Source: DASVBE01 sp963770375
Lineage (GTDB): Bacteria; Actinomycetota; Actinomycetes; Streptosporangiales; Streptosporangiaceae
Assembly: GCA_963770375.1 (NCBI GenBank)
Contig: CAVYPM010000002.1
Span: forward strand, 65,014-129,013
Length of the DNA stretch: 64,000 nucleotides
Reading direction: 5' to 3'
The notes beneath the pieces were generated by a model. The model was given only the letters and a program-made list of their open reading frames with translations. It was not told the origin of the DNA and made no database searches. Both the position numbers and the translations under genes were made by a program. Shown in pieces: positions 35,525-43,367 of the stretch (the stretch's first letter is position 1; the number at the start of each line of letters is the position of its first letter).

Positions 35525-38143
35525 ATGACGAACGGACTGCGCGACTCGCGGGTGATAGTGCCGCAGCTTCCGCCGCGGTACGTCACTCGTCCTCGCCTGC
35601 TCGCTCGCCTTGACGGCGCCGCCGACCGGCCTCTGACCCTGCTGTCTGCCGGTCCGGGGGCCGGCAAGACGGTTCTGCTCGCCGACTGGGTGCGCCGTGG
35701 CGGTGTCCCGGTTGCCTGGCTGAACCCGACGCCTGCCGACGCGGAGCCGCGCCGGTTCTGGCGCCTGCTCGAGACCGCGCTGCGCGACAGCCACGGTGCC
35801 GGCACCGGTTCGTCCGTGGAGGGGTCGCGGGCGGCAGGCATCGACCTGGTCCAGGCGCTGTTCAGCCGGATACCCGAGCCGGCGGACCCGCTCGTCGTGA
35901 TCATCGACGACGCGCACGTGCTCGTTCACCCCGAGGTCCTGGCCGGCCTGGACAGCCTGATTCGCGGCGGGCATCCCGGCCTGCGGCTGATCCTGGCCGC
36001 GCGCAGCGACCCCCTGCTGCCGCTGCACAGATACCGGCTGGCCGGCCAGATGCACGAGTTGCGCGCGGCGGACCTGGCCATGAACGATGCTGAGATCGCC
36101 GAGGTCCTGAGTGCCCACGGGATCACCCTCCAGGACTGGGATGCCAGCGTCCTGGCCGCGCGGACCGAGGGATGGGCGGCTGGCGTGCAGCTGTCCGCCA
36201 TGCGGATGGAGGGGGCTGAGTATCCCGCCGATTTCGTCTCCGAGCTGGCGCTCGATCCGGGCAGCATCGGTGAGTACCTGGTCAACGAGGTCCTGCGCGA
36301 GCAGCCGGAGCCGCAGCGCAAGCTGCTGATAGAAACCAGTTTCCTGGACGAGGTAACGGGCCCTCTCGCCGACGCGGTGACCGGCATGACCGGCTGCGGG
36401 GAGATGCTCGCCGGGCTCGCGCGGGCCAACGCGTTCGTCATTCCGCTCGATGCCGCCCAGGAGCATTACCGCTACCACGAGCTATTCGCGGAGATCCTCC
36501 GCTACCTGCTGAAACGGCAGAGTTCCGAGGCTTTCCGCGGGCTGCAGGAGCGTGCGGCAGCCTGGTTCGAGGGAAGCGGCGATCTCAGCAGCGCGCTGTA
36601 CTGGGCCACGCAGGCCGGCAACCGGCATCGCGTCGCCAGGCTCCTGGCCCGCGGCGGGCTCGCGCACGCGTTCGTGCACCGCCAGGACCTGTCGGGTCTC
36701 GGGCTCAGGGAACTGCTGCCGCTGCGGCCGCCCGCGGGCGCCACGGGGATCCGGGCGGCCGAGTTCGCGGTGGCCGACGCCGTGCTCGAGATCGTTTTCG
36801 CCAGCGCCAGCTCTGCACCTCGCCTGCGCAAGAGCTTGCCCGCGCTGAAGTCCGACGCTGTCCTGGCGGATCCGGAATTGCTCCTCACGTGCGGCATTGT
36901 GGAGTTCCTCGTGGGGCAGCGAGCCTGCGATGCCGGGGCCGTCGATGCGGCCGCCCGCCAGCTGCTCACCAGTGGCGGCGATGGGCCGGTGACACCGGGT
37001 CTGCCGGCGGCTGTGCTGCTGGCCCAGGCGAGCACCCACCTGTGGCACGGCAGGCATGAGGACGTCGGCGTGCTCCTCGACGGAGCCCTGGCCGAGGCCC
37101 GGCAGGACGCCATGCCAGGCCTCGAACTCGAGGTGCTCGCCATGATGGCGTTCGTGGAGAGCTACCGGTCGCGGACGAACCACGCCAGCGATGCGGCCGC
37201 GCGCGCTCATGCCTTGAGCAGGCACAAGAACCTGAATATCCCGCCGGTCCTGGAATTTGCGTCAGCGATGCGTTCCCTGATCGCCGGTGACGTCAGCGGC
37301 CAGAAGGGGCTGATTCCGCGGATCCTGCTGCCTGACGTGGTGGGCTCGGATCCCGGCATGGCGATCGCGCTCACCCTCGTTCAGGCCAGCGTGCTGCTGC
37401 TGCGCGGCGAGGTGAACGAGGCGCGGGTGATGCTGCACGAGGTGGGACGCCCGATCCCGCCCCTGCTCGCCGTTCTGCGTGACGGCATGCTGGCCGACCT
37501 GGACACCGCGCTGGGCCGGCCGCGCGCGGCGCTCCGGCTGCTCAGGGATTACCGCAACACCGAATTCTCCGTGCTGACCGAGATGCCCCGCGCCCGGGCC
37601 TTCCTGGCGCTGAACGAGCTGCGTAACGCGCAGGACTGCGTCCGCAGCGTGCTGGCCACTCCCAGTACTCAGTCGGGCCGCTTCTCGCTCGTGGAGGCCA
37701 TGCTGTACGACGCCCAGATCGCGCAGCTGAGCGGTGATCCCGGTCGTGCGATCGAGGTCCTCGTCCGGGCCCTCGAGGTGGCCCGGGGAGACATCATCCT
37801 TCCGTTCGTGCAGGTGAAGAACACTTTCACTGAGCTCCTGGCCAGGCACCCCAACGTCGCCGCCCAATGGCCGGTGCGTGACCCGCGGATGTCGGCCGGG
37901 CCGGCCGAGCCGGCCGCCGAGCCCTCGGCGGCGGCCGGCCAGGAGCTGCCCGATCCGCTCACCCAGCGTGAGCTGACCATCCTGAGCCTGCTGTCGACCA
38001 GCATGTCGAACTCAGAGATCGCCGACGAACTGTGCCTGTCGGTGAATACCGTCAAGACCCACCTGGCCGCTATTTACCGCAAGCTTCCCGCCAGCCGCAG
38101 GCGCGAGGCCGTGTCGCGGGCACGCCAGCTTGAATTGATCTGA
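35525..38143 (+). CDS. LAL-type (MalT-like) LuxR transcriptional activator, copy 2
   Basis: 872 residues. P-loop LLSAGPGAGKTVLLADW with Gly43-Thr49, Walker B LVVIIDDAHVLVHPE, long helical repeat region, and a C-terminal LuxR HTH (LTQRELTILSLLSTSMSNSE, then LSVNTVKTHLAAIYRKLPAS). Strongly similar in layout to LAL copy 1, so they are likely paralogs. The upstream 219 bases are locally AT-richer (TAGACTCTTTAAAT near 35417), a likely promoter. The stop lies in a 22-bp tandem repeat, and two small-family genes follow. Confidence 0.9.
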   Translation: MTNGLRDSRVIVPQLPPRYVTRPRLLARLDGAADRPLTLLSAGPGAGKTVLLADWVRRGGVPVAWLNPTPADAEPRRFWRLLETALRDSHGAGTGSSVEGSRAAGIDLVQALFSRIPEPADPLVVIIDDAHVLVHPEVLAGLDSLIRGGHPGLRLILAARSDPLLPLHRYRLAGQMHELRAADLAMNDAEIAEVLSAHGITLQDWDASVLAARTEGWAAGVQLSAMRMEGAEYPADFVSELALDPGSIGEYLVNEVLREQPEPQRKLLIETSFLDEVTGPLADAVTGMTGCGEMLAGLARANAFVIPLDAAQEHYRYHELFAEILRYLLKRQSSEAFRGLQERAAAWFEGSGDLSSALYWATQAGNRHRVARLLARGGLAHAFVHRQDLSGLGLRELLPLRPPAGATGIRAAEFAVADAVLEIVFASASSAPRLRKSLPALKSDAVLADPELLLTCGIVEFLVGQRACDAGAVDAAARQLLTSGGDGPVTPGLPAAVLLAQASTHLWHGRHEDVGVLLDGALAEARQDAMPGLELEVLAMMAFVESYRSRTNHASDAAARAHALSRHKNLNIPPVLEFASAMRSLIAGDVSGQKGLIPRILLPDVVGSDPGMAIALTLVQASVLLLRGEVNEARVMLHEVGRPIPPLLAVLRDGMLADLDTALGRPRAALRLLRDYRNTEFSVLTEMPRARAFLALNELRNAQDCVRSVLATPSTQSGRFSLVEAMLYDAQIAQLSGDPGRAIEVLVRALEVARGDIILPFVQVKNTFTELLARHPNVAAQWPVRDPRMSAGPAEPAAEPSAAAGQELPDPLTQRELTILSLLSTSMSNSEIADELCLSVNTVKTHLAAIYRKLPASRRREAVSRARQLELI

Positions 38144-38195
38144 ACTGCCGGTTGAGCTGATCTGAACTGCCGGTTGACCTGGTCTGAACCGCCGG
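38137..38195. repeat. 22-bp tandem duplication (2.7 copies) over the LAL copy 2 stop codon
   Basis: The unit begins GATCTGAACTGCCGGTTGAG. Copies start at 38137 and 38159, differing by one base, and a 15-base partial copy follows at 38181. The first copy holds the TGA stop of the regulator gene; later copies repeat a TGA in the untranslated region. Confidence 0.92.
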
Positions 38196-38414
38196 AATAT
38201 ATCCACCTTCACCCGGCACGCATGAAGCCAGGTGGGCATCCGGTTGCCAGGATCGCGGGTAACAGCCAGGCCGCCCCTAGCCGTGAGGAGGCGTGATGGC
38301 CGCTCTGCTCAGCGGGACCGCCGGCACCGGTGTCAGCTGCGAACTTTGCGTTGATAGCCGATGTGACGCCGGGGCCGTACTCACCGGGCAATAACTCATG
38401 GTCGTCGCGTCCCG

Positions 38415-38702
38415 ATGAAAGCTCTGCCCACTTACGAGATCCGGATCGCGGGCCGGGTCGACAAGACCACGCTCGCGTCGTTCGCGGGCCTGCCGGTGAG
38501 CTTCCGCGACGAGACCACGGTCATTACCGGCCAGTTCGACCAGGCTGCCCTGCACGGCATGCTCGAGATGATCCGGTCGCTCGGCCTGGACCTGCTGGAG
38601 GCCCGCCGGATCGGTGCCGCACCGCCGCGGGATGTTTCCGGGGCGACGGATCATGGCCAGCACGATAAAACCGGGCCGGATCCTGGAGGGAGATCCCGAT
38701 GA
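38415..38702 (+). CDS. Small-protein family member 2 (95 aa)
   Basis: Starts MKALPTYEIRIAGRVDKTTL and has the family core TTVITGQFDQAALHGMLEMI followed by RSLGLDLLEARRI. The 25-residue tail (DVSGATDHGQHDKTGPDPGG) is polar and not shared with other members. Its TGA overlaps the ATG of member 3 (ATGA), so the pair is coupled. It follows LAL copy 2 on the same strand by 271 bases. Confidence 0.78.
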   Translation: MKALPTYEIRIAGRVDKTTLASFAGLPVSFRDETTVITGQFDQAALHGMLEMIRSLGLDLLEARRIGAAPPRDVSGATDHGQHDKTGPDPGGRSR

Positions 38703-38902
38703 CCAGCCATGTCTACAAGATCAGGGTCATCGGCTCCCTCGGTCCGGCGACCCGTGAGGCGTTCGCCGACATGCTGGTGGAGACCGAGCAGACCGTCACG
38801 CTCTTGTCCGGTCAGCTCGACCAGCCCGGCCTGCACAATGTGCTGGACCGGGTCCGGGCACTGGGCCTGGAGCTCATCGAGATCAAGCAGGCGCGGGATT
38901 AG
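38699..38902 (+). CDS. Small-protein family member 3 (67 aa)
   Basis: MTSHVYKIRVIGSLGPATRE, then AFADMLVETEQTVTLLSGQL, DQPGLHNVLDRVRALGLELI and EIKQ. This is the shortest member and close to the bare domain. GGAGGGAG precedes the ATG. It is translationally coupled to member 2, which suggests they may act as a heteromer. Confidence 0.8.
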   Translation: MTSHVYKIRVIGSLGPATREAFADMLVETEQTVTLLSGQLDQPGLHNVLDRVRALGLELIEIKQARD

Positions 38903-38917
38903 CCCGGATGAGCAGGG

Positions 38918-39145
38918 TCACCCCCCGCGGCCGGTGCTGCGGCCGCTGGCCACGCGATCCAGCCGGACCAGTTCGAAGCCGAGTGACATGAGCCGGTTCA
39001 GCGTGCCGTACAGGGCGGCCTGATCGAGGTAGCCGGTCAGTACGGTCGTCGTTTCGTAGGATTCGATCTTGAAATCATCGAACGCCTCACGCCCGACGTC
39101 GCCCAGGCCACCGGAGATCGTGATCTGGTAGCTGTACGGGTGCAC
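38918..39145 (-). CDS. Small-protein family member 4 (75 aa)
   Basis: GTG start after a strong GGAGG (five-base gap). HPYSYQITISGGLGDVGREA, then TTVLTGYLDQAALYGTLNRL and MSLGFELVRLDRV. Most similar to member 5 (both have GxLGxVGRE and DxAALYGxLNRL), and divergent from it across a 247-base gap. It converges with member 3. Confidence 0.8.
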   Translation of the reverse strand: MHPYSYQITISGGLGDVGREAFDDFKIESYETTTVLTGYLDQAALYGTLNRLMSLGFELVRLDRVASGRSTGRGG

Positions 39146-39392
39146 ATCGCCTCCGTATGGACATCGGTGCTCCTGGCACCGGGGACGCTATCAGCAGATC
39201 CCGCCCGGTTACCCGGCCTGGGCATAACTATGCTCAGGGCTTTACAGCGGATTCAGGCGGGAGGCATAATTCAGCTTTCACCGGGGCCCCCGCGATCATC
39301 GTGCCCGGGCGTACAGGTATGCCAATGGGTTATTTCCTGGCGTCAGCTGTACGCAGCTGGGCGTCGCGCATCGCACGGGTTACGGAGGTAAG

Positions 39393-39620
39393 GTGCCTGT
39401 GTACCGGTACCGGATCACCGTCTCGGGTGTACTGGGTGAGGTTGGCCGTGAAGTCCTCGCAGATCTCCAGATCGCGGGTAACGGCGCGGATACGGTACTG
39501 ACCGGCGATCTCGACGAGGCCGCCCTGTACGGCGTGCTCAACCGCCTCCTGGTGCTCGGCCTGGAACTCGTCGAGCTGAAGCGCAGCCCCGCGCCCGATG
39601 GCCTCACCCGCGGAGAATGA
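39393..39620 (+). CDS. Small-protein family member 5 (75 aa)
   Basis: GTG start after GGAGGTAAG. PVYRYRITVSGVLGEVGREV, then DTVLTGDLDEAALYGVLNRL and LVLGLELVELKR. Forms a divergent pair with member 4. Its 3' end meets the convergent GMC oxidoreductase gene 13 bases away. Confidence 0.8.
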   Translation: MPVYRYRITVSGVLGEVGREVLADLQIAGNGADTVLTGDLDEAALYGVLNRLLVLGLELVELKRSPAPDGLTRGE

Positions 39621-39633
39621 GGCCAGGCCGGGG

Positions 39634-41145
39634 TCATCCGAGCCGGCGCACAAGGTGCTCGCCAACCCGGATCGCGTTGGCCATGGTGGTGAGAGCCGGT
39701 CCTACCGCTCCCACGCTCGGCAGGAAGCTCGCATCCGCCACGTACAGATTGTCAAGCTCGTGGGCCTTGCAGTGGACGTCGAGCACGGACGTCGCCGGAT
39801 CAGTGCCGAAACGGCAGGTCCCGGCCTGATCGGCGACACCCGCACCGGTCCCGTCCATGGCCGTCAGGGTCTCGCCGCGGACGAGGTGAAGACCCGAACG
39901 ACTCAGCATCGACTCGAATTCGTGCAGGAGACGTGCGGCCTCGCAGCGATTGGTGGCGGCGTAGGCCAGATGCGGGTGGTTCCCGCGGTCCAGGGTCACG
40001 CGATTGCCCGGCAGGGGAAGATCCTCGGTCATGAGCCGGAACCCGACTGCTTCCGGGGCCAGGTGGGGAGGGCTGGGCAGTATCTGGATGCTGCCCAGCG
40101 GCCATCGCCGTGCGTGGCCGGCCGGGTACATGGGCCTTCGTGACTCGTCGGCCAGGTAGAACGCGTTGATGCCCAGCGTCGGGGAGAAAACCGTCTCGTT
40201 GGGCTTCTCGCCCAGAGCCGCTACGTCGACGACGCAGTGGCACATATAGTTGCGGCCGACCTGGCCGGATCCGTTGGCCAGCCCGGCCGGATGCCGCTGC
40301 GATGCCGACCGGAGCAGTATCTTCGCGGAGTTGACCGCCCCCGCGGCCAGGACGACGATGTCGCCCCGGTACTCCTCGCGGACCCCGTCGCGGCGGACTA
40401 TCACCCTGGTGACCGACTGGCCGCGCGGATCGGTCTCCAGTTTCGTCACCTCGGCGTTGACGAGCAGGGTGACGTTCAGCCTGCCGAGCAGCGGCCTGAC
40501 CGCGATGACGTCGGCGTCGGCCTTGGCGTGCACCAGGCACGGAAAGCCGTCACAGGTGCCGCAGCGGAGGCACAGGGTCGTTGGCGGGTTCCCCTCGTCG
40601 AGCATGACGCCACGGGGGACGTGAAAGGGGTGATATCCGGCCCGGTCCAGGTCATCGGCTATTTGCTGAATCAGGGGTTCATGGGAAACCGGTGGCCACG
40701 GGTACTCTTCCGACCAGTGGCCCTCGGTTGGATCCTCGCCGTGCAATCCCCGTACCTGATAGAGCCATTCGGCCTTGGAGTACCAGGGCTCGAATTCGTC
40801 ATAGCTCAGCGGCCAGGCCGGCGAGATGCCGTCCATGTGCGCGATCTCTCCGAAATCCGCCGGGCGGAGCCGGGACAAGTCTGCGCCGTAGAGCTTGGTG
40901 GCCCCGCCGACGAAGTAGTGCACCCGCGGCTCGAAGGAATTCCCCGCGGCGTCGTACCACGTGTCCTGCGAGACGTAGCGGCCACCGGTCAGCACCTGAA
41001 GGGGCTGCCAGTTACACAGTTCCCGCGGCAGGAAATTTCCGCGTTCGAGGAGCAGGATCCGTTTCCCTGACATCGCCAGCGTCCGCGCCAGCGTTCCGCC
41101 GCCGGCACCGCTTCCGATGACGACGGCGTCGTAATGGTCCGTCAC
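39634..41145 (-). CDS. GMC-family FAD oxidoreductase
   Basis: 503 residues. N-terminal FAD fold (YDAVVIGSGAGGGTLARTLA, then ILLLERG), GGATKLYGADLSRL, and the C-terminal GMC block (LYVADASFLPSVGAVGPALT, then TMANAIRVGEHLV). A Cys-rich CLRCGTCDGFPC segment around residue 190 resembles metal or Fe-S sites in gluconate/sorbosone-type dehydrogenases. The likely reaction is oxidation of an alcohol or sugar, electron acceptor unknown. The GTG start overlaps the stop of the HdeD-like gene (GTGA), so they form a coupled operon. Confidence 0.87.
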   Translation of the reverse strand: MTDHYDAVVIGSGAGGGTLARTLAMSGKRILLLERGNFLPRELCNWQPLQVLTGGRYVSQDTWYDAAGNSFEPRVHYFVGGATKLYGADLSRLRPADFGEIAHMDGISPAWPLSYDEFEPWYSKAEWLYQVRGLHGEDPTEGHWSEEYPWPPVSHEPLIQQIADDLDRAGYHPFHVPRGVMLDEGNPPTTLCLRCGTCDGFPCLVHAKADADVIAVRPLLGRLNVTLLVNAEVTKLETDPRGQSVTRVIVRRDGVREEYRGDIVVLAAGAVNSAKILLRSASQRHPAGLANGSGQVGRNYMCHCVVDVAALGEKPNETVFSPTLGINAFYLADESRRPMYPAGHARRWPLGSIQILPSPPHLAPEAVGFRLMTEDLPLPGNRVTLDRGNHPHLAYAATNRCEAARLLHEFESMLSRSGLHLVRGETLTAMDGTGAGVADQAGTCRFGTDPATSVLDVHCKAHELDNLYVADASFLPSVGAVGPALTTMANAIRVGEHLVRRLG

Positions 41146-41723
41146 GCCGTTGCCGTCGCGTCTGTGCTCTGCGGCCTGCGGGCCGCCTGCCGGATCCGCA
41201 GGCCGCCGGCGATCTCGAACAGGCCCTGGAAGATGAACCAGATCCCGATCAGGACGGCGAGCACCTTGACCGACTCCGTCGGCACCGCGGTGATCACGAT
41301 TCCGCCGACCAGGCTGAAGATCCCGAAGAAGATCCACCAGCCGCCGCCCTCGCGGGAGCCGCCGGAGAAGCTTACGATCAGCGCAATCACGCCTTGCACG
41401 ATCCAGGTGATCCCGATTATCAGGCCGATGAGCGCCACGGTGAGATGCAGGTGACGGAGCATCACCACGCCGATCACTATGAGCAGGAGACCGGAGATAC
41501 CCATCCATACGCGGTGGGCCTCGTTGCCGCCGAACACCCTGATCAGGTGGAAAAGCCCAGAAGCGATCAGGAGCAGGCCGAACAGGACGGAGATGACGTT
41601 GACGGTCGCGCTTGGGTAGAACGTCACGATCAGCCCGAGCGTCACCGTGATGACGCCGAGGACAATCGTCGCCTGCCAGCTATTTACCGCCGCCGCTTCC
41701 GTGCCAACTTCGTTGAGTTGCAT
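41142..41723 (-). CDS. HdeD/DUF308-family membrane protein
   Basis: About 193 residues with six helices arranged as three similar pairs: ATIVLGVITVTLGLIVTFYP, VISVLFGLLLIASGLFHLI, ISGLLLIVIGVVMLRHLHL, IGLIIGITWIVQGVIALIV, WWIFFGIFSLVGGIVITAVP and LIGIWFIFQGLFEIAGGLR. HdeD proteins are linked to acid and other stress; the mechanism is unknown. ATG 41723 is given; GTG 41732 is nearly as good. An operator palindrome lies about 100 bases upstream, with a 26-bp duplication between. Confidence 0.85.
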   Translation of the reverse strand: MQLNEVGTEAAAVNSWQATIVLGVITVTLGLIVTFYPSATVNVISVLFGLLLIASGLFHLIRVFGGNEAHRVWMGISGLLLIVIGVVMLRHLHLTVALIGLIIGITWIVQGVIALIVSFSGGSREGGGWWIFFGIFSLVGGIVITAVPTESVKVLAVLIGIWFIFQGLFEIAGGLRIRQAARRPQSTDATATA

Positions 41724-41732
41724 GAAACCCAC

Positions 41733-41784
41733 TTTCTTGCCCGGAGCGTTAGTGCGGATTTCTTGCCCGGAGCGTTAGCGCGGA
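41733..41784. repeat. 26-bp near-perfect tandem duplication in the HdeD leader
   Basis: The unit begins TTTCTTGCCCGGAGCGTTAG; copies at 41733 and 41759 differ at one base. It fills the leader between the operator palindrome and the HdeD start, so it changes the spacing of operator, promoter and start codon. Confidence 0.92.
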
Positions 41785-41821
41785 GATATCTCAATGGTGA
41801 AACCGGTCGGTGTATTGGGCA

Positions 41822-41838
41822 TCACCCGGAGCGGGTGA
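41822..41838 (-). promoter_or_regulatory. Perfect operator palindrome TCACCC-N5-GGGTGA
   Basis: TCACCCGGAGCGGGTGA, with one further symmetric base on each side (A/T). Upstream of the HdeD-GMC operon and just past the end of the sigma-factor gene. Confidence 0.75.
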
Positions 41839-41855
41839 TCGCCGGCCAGCCGAGT

Positions 41856-42405
41856 TTACTCCTGCGTTAAGCCGTGGGATGCATAGCTGCCAAGTTCAGC
41901 GCGGAGTCTCTGCCGGGCCCGGTGCAGGCATGACTTCACGCTGCCGATCGGGATACCGGTGACGGTGGAGATCTGCTGGTAAGCGAGTCCCTGGAGATCG
42001 GCGAGAAAGACGACCGTCCGGTACCGGTCCGGCAGGGCCCGCAATGCCGCGATGAGATCGGCGCCCAGCCGGTATCTGAGCATCTGGTCTTCGGCCGAGC
42101 CGTCGTGCGACTGGACCCAGCAGCAGCTGCGGGCTGGTGAAGTCGGCGGGGACGAACTGCGGTCCGGAGCGGGTTTTCCGGTAGCCGCTGATGAACGTAT
42201 TGATCATGATCCGGCGCAGCCATGCCTTCAGGTTCGTTCCGGGCTCGAACCGGTCGTGTGCTGCAAGTGCCTTCGCGAATGTCTCCTGCACGAGGTCTTC
42301 GGCGTCCAGGACATTGTGGGTTATCCGGAGGGCCGCGGGGTACAAGGCCGCGGCATAAGCCCGGATCGCATCTTCAGTCCACAGCGCGTCCGCGAATATC
42401 GCCAT
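41856..42405 (-). pseudogene. ECF sigma factor (SigR/SigH-like), one frameshift
   Basis: Region 2 is HNVLDAEDLVQETFAKALAA, then RFEPGTNLKAWLRRIMINTF. Region 4 (ALRALPDRYRTVVFLADLQG, IPIGSVKSCLHRARQRLRAE) is in another frame; the switch lies near 42107-42120. The FxPGTNLKAWLxRI wording is typical of the thiol-oxidative-stress sigma SigR group. Its usual ZAS anti-sigma partner gene is not adjacent. Either a single-base error or a broken regulator. The corrected protein would be about 182 residues. Confidence 0.75.
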
Positions 42406-42480
42406 TTCTGGCTCCAGATTCTGGGCGTCGATGTCCTGGCTGGCTTACGCCGCGGCGCCTGTCCTGATGCTGGCCGGCCG

Positions 42481-43353
42481 CTAGAACGGTGCCGGGATAT
42501 GCCGCAGCGGCAGGTCCGGCTGCACGTAGCCGCCGCGTGGCTGCCGTCTGGGCAGCTTGATGTCCCGGTGCGGAAACGGCTTGTACGGGACCTGACTCAG
42601 CAGGTGGCTGATGATGTTGAGCCGGGCGCGCTTCTTGTCGTCGGCGTTGGCGATGTACCAGGGAGCCCACACGGTATCGGTGGCGGCGAACATCGCGTCC
42701 CGTGCCCGGGAGTAGTCGTACCAGCGGCTGTAGGACTTCAGATCCATCGGTGACAGCTTCCATATCTTCCGTGGATCGTGGATCCGGCTCTCCAGCCGCC
42801 GGGTCTGCTCGTCGGGGCTGACCTCCAGCCAGTACTTCAGCAGCAGGATCCCCGAATCGGTCATGGCCTTCTCCCAGGCCGGCACCAGTTCGAGGAACCG
42901 CTCGGTCTCCTCCGGCTCGCAGAAGCCCATCACGCGCTCCACGCCCGCCCGGTTGTACCAGCTGCGGTCAAAGATCACGACTTCGCCGGCCGCCGGGAAG
43001 TGCTGGATGTACCGCTGGACGTACATCTGCGACTTCTCCCGCTCGGTCGGGGTGGGCAGGGCGACGATCCGGAAGACGCGCGGGCTCACCCGCTCCGTGA
43101 TCCGCTTGATCGTGCCCCCCTTCCCGGCGGTGTCGCGGCCCTCGAACACGACGCAGATCTTGGCTCCCGAGTCCTTCACCCATTCCTGCATGGCCACGAG
43201 CTCCCCGTGCAGGATCCTCATCTGGCGCTCGTATTCCTTGCGCTTCATCTTCCCCGCATGACCAGCGTCGGCCTGCTCCCCGGCGTCAGACGAGGGCGCC
43301 AGGGCCGTCGCGTGGTTCCGGCCGTGCCCGTCCTTCCCCTTCTTCTTGGCCAT
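42481..43353 (-). CDS. ppk2: Polyphosphate kinase 2 (PPK2)
   Basis: 290 residues. A Lys-rich start is followed by the PPK2 domain: Walker A ICVVFEGRDTAGKGGTIKRI, lid-side VALPTPTEREKSQMYVQRYI, Walker B VVIFDRSWYNRAGVERVMGF, then KYWLEVSPDEQTRRLESRIH. PPK2 transfers phosphate between polyphosphate and NDP or NMP, often making GTP/ATP from polyphosphate when energy is short. GGAGGTGG precedes the ATG. It is 14 bases downstream of the lipid kinase gene, so both probably depend on the operator at 44929. Confidence 0.92.
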   Translation of the reverse strand: MAKKKGKDGHGRNHATALAPSSDAGEQADAGHAGKMKRKEYERQMRILHGELVAMQEWVKDSGAKICVVFEGRDTAGKGGTIKRITERVSPRVFRIVALPTPTEREKSQMYVQRYIQHFPAAGEVVIFDRSWYNRAGVERVMGFCEPEETERFLELVPAWEKAMTDSGILLLKYWLEVSPDEQTRRLESRIHDPRKIWKLSPMDLKSYSRWYDYSRARDAMFAATDTVWAPWYIANADDKKRARLNIISHLLSQVPYKPFPHRDIKLPRRQPRGGYVQPDLPLRHIPAPF

Positions 43354-43367
43354 TTCGCCACCTCCGG

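Noticed and set aside
38209..38229. CTTCA...TGAAG dyad with TCACCC left half upstream of small-family member 2
   Set aside because: Right half GCATGA has two mismatches and the site is almost 200 bases from the start codon.
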